Below are positions 17,356 to 26,115 of a stretch of 64,000 nucleotides of DNA, piece after piece. Source of the DNA: Bin87 sp965243255. Lineage in GTDB: Bacteria > Chloroflexota > Dehalococcoidia > Lucifugimonadales > UBA3495. Within the stretch, counting starts at the first letter, position 1. Each line of letters opens with the position of its first letter. The notes under the pieces are model-generated. The model was not told the DNA's origin and searched no databases. It worked only from the letters and a program-made list of their open reading frames with translations. Position numbers and translations under genes: made by a program. The DNA is taken from assembly GCA_965243255.1 (NCBI GenBank), contig CBDEUH010000004.1, positions 1,984,001 to 2,048,000 of the forward strand, read 5' to 3'.

Positions 17356-17790
17356 TTAGGCTGGCTCGGCCACGAACACCGGAATCTTGCGCGACGTGCG
17401 GTTCTGGTATTCCTCGTAGGGCGGGAAGGCCGCCACCGCCAGGTCCCACAGCCGGGCCCGTTCTCCGTCGTCCTGAACCTCCCGCACCCGCATGGCGTAC
17501 ACCTGGGTCTCGTCGCGGATTTCCACGCTGTTTTCGGCCCGCAGGTTGTACACCCACACCGGGTTGCGGGGCGCGCCGCCCCGGGAGCCCACCAGCACGT
17601 AGTTGTCGCCGTCCTTCACCCGCATCAGGGGCGTCTTGCGGATGGCGCCGGTCTGGTTGCCTTTGTTGGTCACGATGATGACGGGCAGGCCGGTGTCTCG
17701 CAGGGTGGTGCCGGCGGTGCCGCCGCTGCCCTCGTAAAGCTCCACCTGCTCCCGGACCCAGTCGCTGGTTGAGGGTATGTATTCTGGCAT
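17356..17790 (-). CDS. Deazaflavin (F420)-dependent nitroreductase family protein (DDN-like)
   Basis: The 144-residue protein matches the split-barrel DDN family: TNKGNQTGAIRKTPLMRV and then VLVGSRGGAPRNPVWVYNL are its characteristic strands. In Mycobacterium such proteins use coenzyme F420H2 to reduce nitroimidazoles and quinones. The presence of this family suggests the organism makes F420, which occurs in some Chloroflexota. The upstream region (17790-17910) separates it from the toxin-antitoxin pair. It probably has a redox role in the cytoplasm. Confidence 0.88.
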   Translation of the reverse strand: MPEYIPSTSDWVREQVELYEGSGGTAGTTLRDTGLPVIIVTNKGNQTGAIRKTPLMRVKDGDNYVLVGSRGGAPRNPVWVYNLRAENSVEIRDETQVYAMRVREVQDDGERARLWDLAVAAFPPYEEYQNRTSRKIPVFVAEPA

Positions 17791-17910
17791 GAGTTAGCAC
17801 GCTCCTTCAGATTGCTAACGGACACCATATCACACCGCGATCAAACCCAAGCGCCGTCTTCGTGCCTGGCGCTGCCGTACACGCCCTGGAAGGAGCGGTC
17901 GGACAGAAGC

Positions 17911-18342
17911 CTAGGTAAGCGGATTCTGCCAGAGCAGACCCGGGAACCTCTGGAAATCCCTGGCGTTGTTGGTGTGTACCTCGGCTTCGTTTTCTATGGC
18001 CAGAGCCGCAATAGTAGCGTCGGCGACCAGTCTCGTGGTGGCTTCCGTAGTGTCAAGGATTTCTTCGAGAATATCCATATAGCGTGGAACGGGGTTGAGG
18101 GCTACGATGGGGCTACTGCCGAACCATTCCGCGACCACTCTGGTTGCCTGGACCGGAGTCCAGGGTCGCTCCACCACTCGGGGGTTTGCCATCTGTCTGA
18201 CGAACCCGTTGGATATTTGCCACGGCATCCCTACCGTTTCCGTACCGTTGACCAATGCCGCCCACCACGCTGCCGCTTCCCGATGCAATTCGCTGCCGTC
18301 GTTGTAGGCGAATATCAGAAGGTCAAGGTCCGGCACGATCAT
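17911..18342 (-). CDS. PIN-domain RNase toxin (VapC-like)
   Basis: This 143-residue PIN domain opens with a hydrophobic strand and Asp (MIVPDLDLLIFAYN). It has conserved acidic residues in the middle and a terminal LVADATIAALAIEN...THNARDF-like region, where TNNARDF matches the last catalytic Asp. Such proteins cleave RNA in VapBC-type systems. The ATG overlaps the end of the antitoxin gene by 4 bases (ATGA), the normal order with the antitoxin first. It probably forms a type II toxin-antitoxin module with 18339-18608. Confidence 0.85.
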   Translation of the reverse strand: MIVPDLDLLIFAYNDGSELHREAAAWWAALVNGTETVGMPWQISNGFVRQMANPRVVERPWTPVQATRVVAEWFGSSPIVALNPVPRYMDILEEILDTTEATTRLVADATIAALAIENEAEVHTNNARDFQRFPGLLWQNPLT

Positions 18343-18608
18343 GGAGCAAGCTTCTCCAGAAATTCCTCGTCTTCCAGATCGTGGATAACGTCCTTGAGGT
18401 TGCCGACGTCAACTCCAGGGGCCAGTCCGCTGTGATTGGGTACAACCTTGAACTCGGTTTTAGCTGCGGCCTGAGCCTGCTCGTCCAGACCCGCGGCATC
18501 CAACGTCTGGATATTCAGCTCCACCAGGACGCCTTCGGGAAGGTCAAGCGGCTCTAACGGCGTGAGCACCCCGTTGGTGAATCTGGCATTTATGGTCTTG
18601 GTCGCCAT
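18339..18608 (-). CDS. Antitoxin (AF2212/DUF104-like) of the PIN toxin
   Basis: The 89-residue protein starts KTINARFTNGVLTPLEPLDLPEG, the short beta-rich motif of AF2212-type antitoxins, followed by an acidic helical tail that would wrap the toxin. The start at 18608 has an excellent AGGAGGG site; an open frame further upstream lacks one. It overlaps the PIN gene by 4 bases. These modules usually repress their own promoter through the N-terminal domain. Confidence 0.82.
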   Translation of the reverse strand: MATKTINARFTNGVLTPLEPLDLPEGVLVELNIQTLDAAGLDEQAQAAAKTEFKVVPNHSGLAPGVDVGNLKDVIHDLEDEEFLEKLAP

Positions 18609-18796
18609 CGTCGTCCCTCCTGATACCGAGCATCCCTTTCCAGCCATTCTAGCACGGGCGCACCCGCCAACAACCTCCAACGGAGTAAACGGCGGAGGCG
18701 AGCGGCGGCCGCTACCGCCCATACGATTCAATGCAATCCGGCTTTCTAGGTAAGTCTTGGACCAAGGGCAGTTCGGTCAACTCTCTTCACTTTGAG

Positions 18797-19264
18797 CTAC
18801 TTGACTGCCTCAAGCGCGTCAAATATTTGGTGGTACTGGGCCTCTCCCAACAGCCTCCCCTTTTCACTGCCAAGGTCGCCACCGGGTCGGAATAGTACGT
18901 AACAATCGAATGTATCGAGCAACTGGTTCTTTTCGTCGAAAGTTAAGGTACTCGCTCTACCCTCCAGCGTTCTGACGACTTGCTCATGAGTATGACCGAG
19001 GCTTACCCAGCGCAGTTGGTGTACGGCGTCTGGCCTGCTGGCTAGATCTGGCGGTGCATTAGATACGGATACCGCCTGTTGCACGGATAGTATTTTCTCT
19101 TGAAATGCTTCCACAATCTGCCTGATGTACTTGATTTGCTCGCGCCTTTCCACCTTGTGATTGATGTACTGCTTGCCGTAGGAGAAGGCAGCCAGGATTA
19201 AGCCGGCAGAAACGCCTGTGATGATGCCTATAATGATATTATCCATTATTGATGGGGCGTTCAT
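18797..19264 (-). CDS. Uncharacterised membrane-anchored protein
   Basis: This 155-residue protein has one membrane span near residues 8-26 (IIIGIITGVSAGLILAAF) and a soluble helical C-terminal domain. GGGAGA lies 7 bases before the ATG at 19264. Its base composition is visibly less GC-rich than the core genes, as is the next gene, suggesting acquired DNA. No family was recognised. It follows 19336-20526 on the same strand with a 71-base gap, and the two may work together at the membrane. Confidence 0.55.
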   Translation of the reverse strand: MNAPSIMDNIIIGIITGVSAGLILAAFSYGKQYINHKVERREQIKYIRQIVEAFQEKILSVQQAVSVSNAPPDLASRPDAVHQLRWVSLGHTHEQVVRTLEGRASTLTFDEKNQLLDTFDCYVLFRPGGDLGSEKGRLLGEAQYHQIFDALEAVK

Positions 19265-19335
19265 ATCAATTCTCCCGTGAAGCCTGAAGCAGGTGATCGG
19301 TGAACCACGGCAAGTTAGAATCAACACATTTATAC

Positions 19336-20526
19336 TCAATGTTCTTGCCGCTGCCCATGTCTCCGTTGGAATTCTCTAATCGCATCTTCTGGCTTGCTAT
19401 CCCGTCTAGCGGGAAAGGCGATTACCGGTCCATCACCCAGATCGATTTCGGTACTGACATAAAATCCCTCGAATCGGGAGAGCAGCCTTTCGGGCACCAT
19501 AGCTACTTCCAGAGGCACTTGGCTTTGACGTGCCCATACAACGCCTGCATGACGTATCAGGTCCTCACTAACGTCAGGCTGGTTGCGGACCAATATGTCG
19601 TTAACCATCGCAATTGACAACGACGTTAGGCAAAGTGGCATATCGAGACCCGCTTCTGAAGGACCCTTAACGAAAGGGTGGTTTTTACTCAAATCGTTGA
19701 GTATGGCGGTGGCGTCGTTATGTACGTAAGCACTGCTTTCTTCATAAATTTGTAGCAGCGGAGTTAAATTTCCTTTCGGCTTGTCCGCATAGCCTAGTTC
19801 TTTAGCCCTGGCTGGGATACCCATCGTATTGTTCTGGCGAGTCCAGCCGACGTCTCGCCGAACTTCCCACCCTTCATATTTGTTGTTTAGTATCTTTATC
19901 TCGACACCATCGGGATCATGTAATTTGAGATAGCTCATCCTTGACCAATCTCGGAAACGCGTCGCTCTATCGTCCGTGCCTTCTTGCGCAATGAAATCCA
20001 TGTTGACTTGGATTTCGAATATAGAGCGCCAAAGCATAAAAGCTGCCTCTGCGTGTCCTCTCTGGCAAAGATCCGCCACCGACCTCGATAAGTCGCACAC
20101 CTTAGCGTGCATTGCCGTTAGAACTAGCTCGCACCATGAAATCTCTTGGTTTTCTTTAAGTAAGCGCTCTCGGGCATTTTGAATCACTATATCCGAACAT
20201 TGCTCGCTTTCTTCAATCGCCAGGCGTAGCCAGTCGAGAGCCTTGCCCCATTCGGATTGAACGGCTCGCTCTGTTTCGTGTTGATCGAACTCCATACGAA
20301 CATTAGGGTATCTAGGAACGCTGCGCACTGTCCAAGTCCAGAACGCTAGTCCAACGCCGAAGGCCAAAGCCGTCGACCCAATGATCAGCCGAACCCAGAT
20401 ACCCTGGGAAACGGTGGCGGCGATGTAACCCGCGGCCATACATAGCACCGCAGTCGTCATTGCCACACCAGTGCCTGCTATTAACCTGCGGTTTAGCCTC
20501 ACGAATGAACGAATTTCTGGCCACAT
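19336..20526 (-). CDS. DUF5677-like membrane protein
   Basis: This 396-residue protein has two membrane spans at the N-terminus (about residues 15-60) and a helical soluble domain. The central part, with ELVLTAMHAKVCDLSRSV, HAEAAFMLWRSIFEI and YVHNDATAILND, resembles DUF5677, a helical family often found in islands and defence-like neighbourhoods. The biochemical role is unknown. GC content is lower than in surrounding housekeeping genes. It sits beside the non-coding repeat element at 20814-21246 and may have come in with it. Confidence 0.6.
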   Translation of the reverse strand: MWPEIRSFVRLNRRLIAGTGVAMTTAVLCMAAGYIAATVSQGIWVRLIIGSTALAFGVGLAFWTWTVRSVPRYPNVRMEFDQHETERAVQSEWGKALDWLRLAIEESEQCSDIVIQNARERLLKENQEISWCELVLTAMHAKVCDLSRSVADLCQRGHAEAAFMLWRSIFEIQVNMDFIAQEGTDDRATRFRDWSRMSYLKLHDPDGVEIKILNNKYEGWEVRRDVGWTRQNNTMGIPARAKELGYADKPKGNLTPLLQIYEESSAYVHNDATAILNDLSKNHPFVKGPSEAGLDMPLCLTSLSIAMVNDILVRNQPDVSEDLIRHAGVVWARQSQVPLEVAMVPERLLSRFEGFYVSTEIDLGDGPVIAFPARRDSKPEDAIREFQRRHGQRQEH

Positions 20527-20813
20527 CTTCTTGCCGCTCCTTTAGTGCTAACAGTTACACGCTTCTCGCCCACCGTCTCCTCCACCCCCCACCAACGCCC
20601 GTAATCTCATCATACACCCCTCCAACGCCGCCGTCCTTCCCATCAACCCGCATACCTGATACACCTGCCGCTCCATCTCCCCATTAAACTCTGCCGTCTT
20701 TCCCCTCGAATCCACATCTATGTCGTTGTTCTTTCTGTACCAATTCTCCTACTCCGTCCCCCGCGTCTTTGCTCCTTTGCGTTAAAGCCCCTCATCCCAC
20801 CGACACCCAGCCC
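20527..20813. other. Non-coding stretch, decayed sequence
   Basis: No convincing gene was found on either strand. The segment is pyrimidine-rich on the plus strand. At about 20759-20785 it contains, in reverse, the AACGCAAAGGAGCAAAGACGCGG-like phrase seen in many bacterial genomes near GxxExxxY genes. It may be the remnant of such a gene, but no frame is long enough to show this. Confidence 0.35.
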
Positions 20814-20843
20814 TTGACAATTGGCAGAACGTCCGTTCATAAT
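20814..20843 (+). promoter_or_regulatory. Promoter with overlapping LexA-type dyad (element copy 1)
   Basis: TTGACA (20814-20819) and CATAAT (20838-20843) are 18 bases apart. The spacer holds GAACGTCCGTTC (20827-20838), a perfect GAAC-N4-GTTC dyad of the LexA box type known from Bacillus and Actinobacteria. The dyad abuts the -10. The same arrangement is kept in copy 2, where the rest of the spacer differs, so it is under constraint. LexA control is inference. Confidence 0.6.
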
Positions 20844-21246
20844 AACCTCATCGCTAGCGCAAATCGGTAATCCCAGCCTGCCAACGAGGTCAACTTCACT
20901 ACGGTCGTCAACGGCCACCAACCAGTCAGCATCTCCAAATCGCAAGATTCCGACCAACGGAGCTTATTCCAGCGCGCTACCCACTGCGTCGTGTACGGCT
21001 AACTAAATGACCCGTGCGAATCTTAACGGTGGCTACCTCTGATCTGGACGCTCTCATTAGGCTAACCCACTCGGAGGGTATAAACCCCCTTGCGTACCAC
21101 CCCCCGGTCGTGGGGCTGGCAACGACCACAGTGAATTCCGGAAACCGACCTCAGGCAGGCTACCCAACCAACACCATCCACCGGAGGCCAACCCCAACCA
21201 ACACCTCAATCCTGACAATCCCAAAATCCCGTGAATCCTGATTCTG
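20814..21246 (+). repeat. Interspersed element, copy 1 (promoter arm, variable core, distal arm)
   Basis: This is the inverted counterpart of 54276-54755. The left arm (20814-~20950) and right arm (~21091-21246) match the other copy closely over about 135 and 155 bases. The core (~20951-21090) does not match and lacks the tandem repeats of copy 2. The left edge is a promoter with a GAAC-N4-GTTC dyad. The right arm ends in the CAATCCTGA...AATCCTGATTCTGA phrase. Short open frames in it are shifted between copies, so it is probably not coding. It lies upstream of the TPP enzyme at 21295. Confidence 0.8.
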
Positions 21247-21257
21247 ACGAAACCCGC

Positions 21258-21263
21258 TATAAT
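21258..21263 (+). promoter_or_regulatory. -10-like box before the TPP enzyme
   Basis: TATAAT in CGCTATAATGC lies 31 bases before the ATG at 21295, just after the end of the repeat element. No good -35 is seen. GGAGG follows at about 21279-21283 and serves the gene. Confidence 0.35.
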
Positions 21264-21294
21264 GCTTGCAACCCAACGGAGGCCATAGCCAAAT

Positions 21295-22938
21295 ATGGAC
21301 GGCAAGACCGCATTCGCCACCATTCTGCAACGGGAGGGCGTGGACGTTGTTTTCTGCTTCCCGAATAACATCCTCATCGACGCCTGCGCCGCCGCCGGCA
21401 TCCGGCCCATCATCTCCCGCATGGAGCGCACCGCCGTCAACATGGCCGACGCCTACAGCCGGGTCAACAACGGCAGCAAGAACGGCGTCGTCCTGGTGCA
21501 GGGCGGGCCCGGCATCGAAAACGCCTTCTCCGGCGTCGCCCAGGCTTACGCCGACTCGTCGCCCCTGCTCATGGTGCCCAACCATCCGGGCACGCGGCGG
21601 CACGGGACGTCCTCGGACTTTGACGCCGCCCGCAACTACCAGGGCGTAACCAAGTGGGCCGACTCCGCCAACCACGCCGACCGCATCCCCGAGCTGATGC
21701 GCCGCGCCTACACGCAGCTGCGCACCGGCCGACCCTATCCCGTGCTGGTGGAGATGCCCAACGACGTGCTGGCCGCCGAAATCTCCGAGGAGCAGTTCCA
21801 CTACCTGCCCCAGCGCAAGCGCCGCTCCGCCGGCGACCCTCGCGACGTTTCCCGCGTCGCCGAGCTGCTGGTCAACGCTCGCCGTCCGGTCATCTACGCC
21901 GGCCAGGGCGTGCTCTACGCCGAGGCCACGCCGGAGCTGGTGGAACTGGCCGAGCTGCTCAACGCGCCGACCATGACCACCACCCTGGGCAAGAGCGGCT
22001 TCCCCGAAAACCACCCGCTGGCTCTGGGCGCCGGCGGCAACACCGGCACCAAGATGGTCGGCGACTTTCTGGCCAAGAGCGACGTGGTGTTCGGCATCGG
22101 CACCAGCTTCCAGAAGACTTTGGCCTCGGCGCCGGTACCCGTGGGCAAGACCGTCATCCAGTCCACCATCGACGAGAAGGACCTCAACGGCGAGTATCCG
22201 CTGGAAGAGATAATCGTCGGCGACGCCAAGCTGGTGCTGGCCCAGCTCATCGAGGAGGTGAAGGACCGGCTGGGCGCCGAGGGACGCCGGGGCGACGAGT
22301 CCGTGGCCGCCGAAATTCGGCAGGTGCGCCAGGAATGGCTGGCCGAGTGGATGCCGCGGCTGTCCAGCAACGACGCGCCCATCAGTCCCTACCGCGTGGT
22401 GTACGAACTCAACGCGCGACTGGACAAGGCCAACAGCATCGTAACCCACGACTCCGGCAACCCCCGCGACCAGATTGTGCCCTTCTACGCCGCCACCACG
22501 CCCCGCGGCTACATCGGCTGGGGCAACTCAACCCAGCTGGGCAGCGGCCTGGGTTACGCCATGGGCGCCAAGGTGGCCTTCCCGGAGAAGACCTGCGTCA
22601 ACCTCATGGGCGACGTGGCCGTGGGGATGGCCGGCACCGACTTCGAGACGGCGGCCCGGGAGCAGCTGGGCATCATCACCGTCATCGTCAACAACGGCGC
22701 CATGGGCGGCTACGAGAAGAACATTCCCATCGCCACCGAGCGGTACCGCACCAAGTACGTAACCGGCGAGTACGCGGCCATGGCGACGTCCCTGGGCGCC
22801 CACGCCGAGCACGTCACCGACCCCAACGATGTCGGTCCGGCCATCGAGCGCGCCAAGGAGATATCGGCGACGGGCCAACCCTGCGTCCTGGAAATCATCA
22901 CCCGGGAGGAGCCGGTGTTCTCCCAGTATTACCGGTAG
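21295..22938 (+). CDS. Thiamine pyrophosphate-dependent enzyme (acetolactate synthase-like)
   Basis: This 547-residue TPP enzyme has the three-domain layout of acetolactate synthase/benzoylformate decarboxylase. The N-terminal domain contains VVFCFPNN and then RMERTAVNMADAYSR, with the activating Glu within RMERTA. The C-terminal TPP-binding motif begins at NLMGDVAVGMAGTDFETAA (GDx...N type) and is followed by VIVNNGAMGGYEK. Many such paralogs are decarboxylases or ligases of unknown substrate. The halogenase-like gene follows by 28 bases, suggesting a joint pathway. A second enzyme of the class lies at 63414-64000. Confidence 0.9.
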   Translation: MDGKTAFATILQREGVDVVFCFPNNILIDACAAAGIRPIISRMERTAVNMADAYSRVNNGSKNGVVLVQGGPGIENAFSGVAQAYADSSPLLMVPNHPGTRRHGTSSDFDAARNYQGVTKWADSANHADRIPELMRRAYTQLRTGRPYPVLVEMPNDVLAAEISEEQFHYLPQRKRRSAGDPRDVSRVAELLVNARRPVIYAGQGVLYAEATPELVELAELLNAPTMTTTLGKSGFPENHPLALGAGGNTGTKMVGDFLAKSDVVFGIGTSFQKTLASAPVPVGKTVIQSTIDEKDLNGEYPLEEIIVGDAKLVLAQLIEEVKDRLGAEGRRGDESVAAEIRQVRQEWLAEWMPRLSSNDAPISPYRVVYELNARLDKANSIVTHDSGNPRDQIVPFYAATTPRGYIGWGNSTQLGSGLGYAMGAKVAFPEKTCVNLMGDVAVGMAGTDFETAAREQLGIITVIVNNGAMGGYEKNIPIATERYRTKYVTGEYAAMATSLGAHAEHVTDPNDVGPAIERAKEISATGQPCVLEIITREEPVFSQYYR

Positions 22939-22966
22939 CCGGGCCGTCGCTCCCAGGGCAGAAGCT

Positions 22967-24580
22967 TTGTCATCGCAGGCGGCCCCCATCATCGTTATTG
23001 GCGGCGGGCCGGCCGGGGCGTGCGTCGCCGCGCTGCTGGCCCGGCAGGGGCACTGGGTTGTCCTGCTGGAACGCGAACGCTTCCCCCGCGTCCACGTGGG
23101 CGAGTCGCTGCTGCCGTCCAGCATCCCCATTCTGGACGATCTGGGCGTGCTGGACGAGGTGAACCGGGCCGGCTTCACCGTGAAGGCAGGCGCCACCATG
23201 ATTTGGGGCGTTGACCGGCAACCCTGGAGCTGGCATTTCAGCGAAACCAACGCCAGCAACCCCACCTCCTACCAGGTCTGGCGGCCCGAATTCGACGCCA
23301 TCCTGCTCAACAACGCCCGTCGCCTCGGCGTGGACGTGCGCGAGGGCTGGCAGGCCACCGGCGTGATGTTTGACGATGAGGGAACCGCCGTCGCCGTCCG
23401 GTGCCGGCCGGCTGACAGCTCGGGAGGCGACGCCGACGGCGTCGAGCTGCCGGCTTGCTACGTGGTGGACGCCAGCGGACAGGGCGGCCTGCTGGCCCGG
23501 CAGTTGGGCCTGCGCCAGTGGGACGACTTCTTTCGCAACCTGGCCGTGTATGGCTACTACCAGGGCGGCGAACGCCTGCCGGCGCCCGACCAGGGCAACA
23601 TCCTGATTGAATCCCAGCCCGACGGCTGGCTGTGGCACATTCCTCTGCGGGACGGCTGGGCCAGCGTCGGCGCGGTGGTGGACGCCGAAACCGGCCAGCG
23701 CGCCATCCGTGAACTGGGCCCGCAACGCTTTTTGGAGTCGCAAGTTGCCGCCGCTCCGCAGCTGGCGGCGATGCTGGCGTCGGCACGGTTCGTGTCCGGC
23801 CCGGAGGTGCTGCGGGACTGGTCTTACCGCTGTCAGTCGCTGCACGGGCCCGGCTACATCCTGGTGGGGGACGCCGGCTGCTTCATCGACCCGCTGTTCT
23901 CCTCCGGCGTACACCTGGCGCTGACCTCGGCGACCATGGCCGCCGCCGCCATCGCCTCAGCGCTGGAGGACCCGACCATCGCCGGCCCGGCGGGACGGGT
24001 GTTTCAGCAGCTCTACTACAAGGAATACGGCCACTTCCGGGAGCTGGCCCGGCTGTTCTATTCCAGCAACCGCACCGCCGATTCCTACTTCTGGGAGGCC
24101 CGCCGCCTGCTGGACGACGACCCTTCGTTGACGCCGCGCCAGTCATTCATCCAGGCGGTGGCGGGCCAGCCGCCCCGGGGCTACGAGCGGGCCGTGCTGT
24201 CCCACGGCCTGGCCCCGGCCGCCTTTGGGCATAGCATCGCCGCCGTGGAATCGGAACGCCAACGCCGCCAGGAGCAGGGTTTGCCGCCGGGTGTACCGCT
24301 GCGTCTGGCCGACGGCGTGCGTCTGCAACGTCAGCCGGTGCTGGCCGATGACCGTTTCGTGTGGGGCGTCGGCCTGGTTACCGACGGCCATCCTGAGGGG
24401 CTGCCGTGCAGCGCGCTGGTGGCCCAACTGCTGACCCGTCTGAACGGCCGGCGGACCACCATCGACGCCATCGCCGCCCTCTGCAACGGGATGGACGCCG
24501 CCACCATCAGGCAGGTCGAACCAGCGGCGCGGCAGGCGTTGGAGATTTTGTACGTGGACGGGGCGATAGCTACGGCTTAA
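22967..24580 (+). CDS. FAD-dependent halogenase-like flavoprotein
   Basis: Residues begin with the FAD-binding IIVIGGGPAGACVAALL. GESLLPSSIPILDDLGV follows, then FTVKAGATMIWG (the KxGA segment of non-tryptophan halogenases), GWLWHIPLRDGWASVG (compare the WxWxIP signature) and GDAGCFIDPLFSSGVHLAL. This set matches flavin-dependent halogenases and closely related geranylgeranyl-reductase-type oxidases. The only plausible start after the previous stop is the TTG at 22967; no ATG is available. The chain is about 537 residues. It probably modifies a product linked to the TPP enzyme just upstream. Confidence 0.78.
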   Translation: MSSQAAPIIVIGGGPAGACVAALLARQGHWVVLLERERFPRVHVGESLLPSSIPILDDLGVLDEVNRAGFTVKAGATMIWGVDRQPWSWHFSETNASNPTSYQVWRPEFDAILLNNARRLGVDVREGWQATGVMFDDEGTAVAVRCRPADSSGGDADGVELPACYVVDASGQGGLLARQLGLRQWDDFFRNLAVYGYYQGGERLPAPDQGNILIESQPDGWLWHIPLRDGWASVGAVVDAETGQRAIRELGPQRFLESQVAAAPQLAAMLASARFVSGPEVLRDWSYRCQSLHGPGYILVGDAGCFIDPLFSSGVHLALTSATMAAAAIASALEDPTIAGPAGRVFQQLYYKEYGHFRELARLFYSSNRTADSYFWEARRLLDDDPSLTPRQSFIQAVAGQPPRGYERAVLSHGLAPAAFGHSIAAVESERQRRQEQGLPPGVPLRLADGVRLQRQPVLADDRFVWGVGLVTDGHPEGLPCSALVAQLLTRLNGRRTTIDAIAALCNGMDAATIRQVEPAARQALEILYVDGAIATA

Positions 24581-25151
24581 CCCACGTTTCCGACCAGGCG
24601 CAGCAGGCCGTGCTGCTCTGGGCGGGGCCGCGCATCTCCGGCGACACTACGCCGGGCAGCGCACGGTCGCCCACCGTAATCTGCGCCTGCCGGGCCGGGA
24701 AGAAGCAGCTGTACACGCCGTGCGTCCGGCCCGACGCCTCGCCGGCCGGGTTGTTGAGCATATAGGGCGTCAGGAAGTCGTGCCAGCTGAGAACGACGGT
24801 TTCCGATGACGCGGTGACGATCTCGTTGTAGGCGCTGGCGATGCTGCCCGATCTGCTGAACTCCGCGGGAATCACCGGCAGGTTGGTGTCGCCAAACTCC
24901 GGGAAGAGCATGGACTCGATTTCTTCCTGCACGTAGCGCGTCATGGCGATGTTGTCGGAGTACACGCGCGCCTTGCCGCCATCCACCTCATCACTCTTCA
25001 GGAACAGGACGTGGCCGGCGCCGGCCGGCGTCCAGAGCACCCGCCAGTGGCTGGTTCGGGTGGTCTGTCGGCCTCCTTCCTGCGGAGACAGGCGGATGAA
25101 GGAGTTTTCGCCGGTGAGACAGATCTGGACAGGATCGACTGGACTGGTCAT
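24570..25151 (-). CDS. Uncharacterised protein (193 aa)
   Basis: This soluble 193-residue protein was not recognised. It contains no membrane span, is rich in aromatic and acidic residues, and has a conserved-looking SWHDFLTPYMLNN and CFFPARQAQITV. AGGGAG precedes the ATG. It overlaps the end of the halogenase gene by 11 bases, converging. The HpcH-type aldolase gene lies 52 bases upstream on the same strand, so the two are probably cotranscribed. Confidence 0.65.
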   Translation of the reverse strand: MTSPVDPVQICLTGENSFIRLSPQEGGRQTTRTSHWRVLWTPAGAGHVLFLKSDEVDGGKARVYSDNIAMTRYVQEEIESMLFPEFGDTNLPVIPAEFSRSGSIASAYNEIVTASSETVVLSWHDFLTPYMLNNPAGEASGRTHGVYSCFFPARQAQITVGDRALPGVVSPEMRGPAQSSTACCAWSETWVKP

Positions 25152-25203
25152 AGTTTGACTCCCTTGGCAACGCTGGTTTGAAAGGCGGCCGGTATGGACG
25201 GGC

Positions 25204-25980
25204 TTAGATTCCGTCCGCCGCCGCCCGCATGGTTTTGAGGTATTCGTTGCTGGCGCCCTGGATCAGCCGGCCGACGGTGTTGTGGAAGTAGCGCACGCCC
25301 AGCTCCAGGTAGTGGGGCACCAGGTTATCGGGGCAACTGCAGCCCGCCGTGATGCCGGCGGCCGCAATCTGCTGCACGCCCTTCTCCACCAGCGCCTGGA
25401 CTTCGGGATGGGTCTGCTGACCCGGATAGCCCATGCTCTGGGACAGGTCGCCGGCCCCGATGAAGTACACGTCAACGCCCGGCACTTTGACCAGCTCCGG
25501 AATGTTCTCGATGGCCTCCACCTCCTCCAGCATCAGGCATACCAGGGTGTTGCGGTTGGCGTCGGCGACGTAGTCGGGCGTGGCCTGGTTGAAGCCGTAC
25601 TCTCCCGGCCGGCCGCCGCTGAACAGCCCGCGCTCGCCCTCCGGGAAGTACTTCACCGCCGACACGGCGGCCCGGGCTTCCTCGGCGGTGTTGACGTGGG
25701 GCACCTGCACGCCCCAGGCGCCCCGGTCCAGGAAGGGCGCGATAATCTCGGGGCGGTTGCCCACGGGTCGAACGATGGGCGCGGTGCCGGAGTATTCGGC
25801 GGCGCGAATCATGTCCTCGGCCGAATCAACGGTGATGCTGCCGTGCTCGTTGTCTATGAGCACCCAGTCGTAGCCGAGGTAGCCCAGCATCTCCACCACC
25901 ACCGGCGAGGGAAAGGTAATCATGGAGCCGAAAACGGGCTGTCCCGCCGCCAGCTTCTGCTTCATCGTGTTTTCGCGCAT
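25204..25980 (-). CDS. HpcH/HpaI-type aldolase
   Basis: This 258-residue class II aldolase of the HpcH/HpaI family cleaves 4-hydroxy-2-oxo acids to pyruvate or a related 2-oxo acid plus an aldehyde. Family features are FGSMITFPSPVVVEMLGYLGYDWVLIDNEHG near the start (catalytic His in NEHG), the metal-binding Glu in MLEEVEAIENI and VDVYFIGAGDLSQSMGYPG. CAGGAGA stands 8 bases before the ATG. The uncharacterised gene at 24570 follows. It likely acts in breakdown of aromatic or sugar acids. Confidence 0.92.
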   Translation of the reverse strand: MRENTMKQKLAAGQPVFGSMITFPSPVVVEMLGYLGYDWVLIDNEHGSITVDSAEDMIRAAEYSGTAPIVRPVGNRPEIIAPFLDRGAWGVQVPHVNTAEEARAAVSAVKYFPEGERGLFSGGRPGEYGFNQATPDYVADANRNTLVCLMLEEVEAIENIPELVKVPGVDVYFIGAGDLSQSMGYPGQQTHPEVQALVEKGVQQIAAAGITAGCSCPDNLVPHYLELGVRYFHNTVGRLIQGASNEYLKTMRAAADGI

Positions 25981-26115
25981 CGTGCCGTTCTCCTGTGGTC
26001 AATCGCCGGTGTTCAATGAATAGAACTGTTCGCATCCTATTGCCGGCAGGCCGCCCCGTCAACAGCGCCGTTGACCTTGCCAGCCCGTGCATTGGCTACT
26101 ATCATACGTAACGCC

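Noticed and set aside
20821..21006. Small protein gene inside the interspersed element
   Set aside because: The equivalent frame in copy 2 is shifted by a 4-base insertion after the LAQIG-like segment and soon stops. Conservation is at the DNA level, not codon level.
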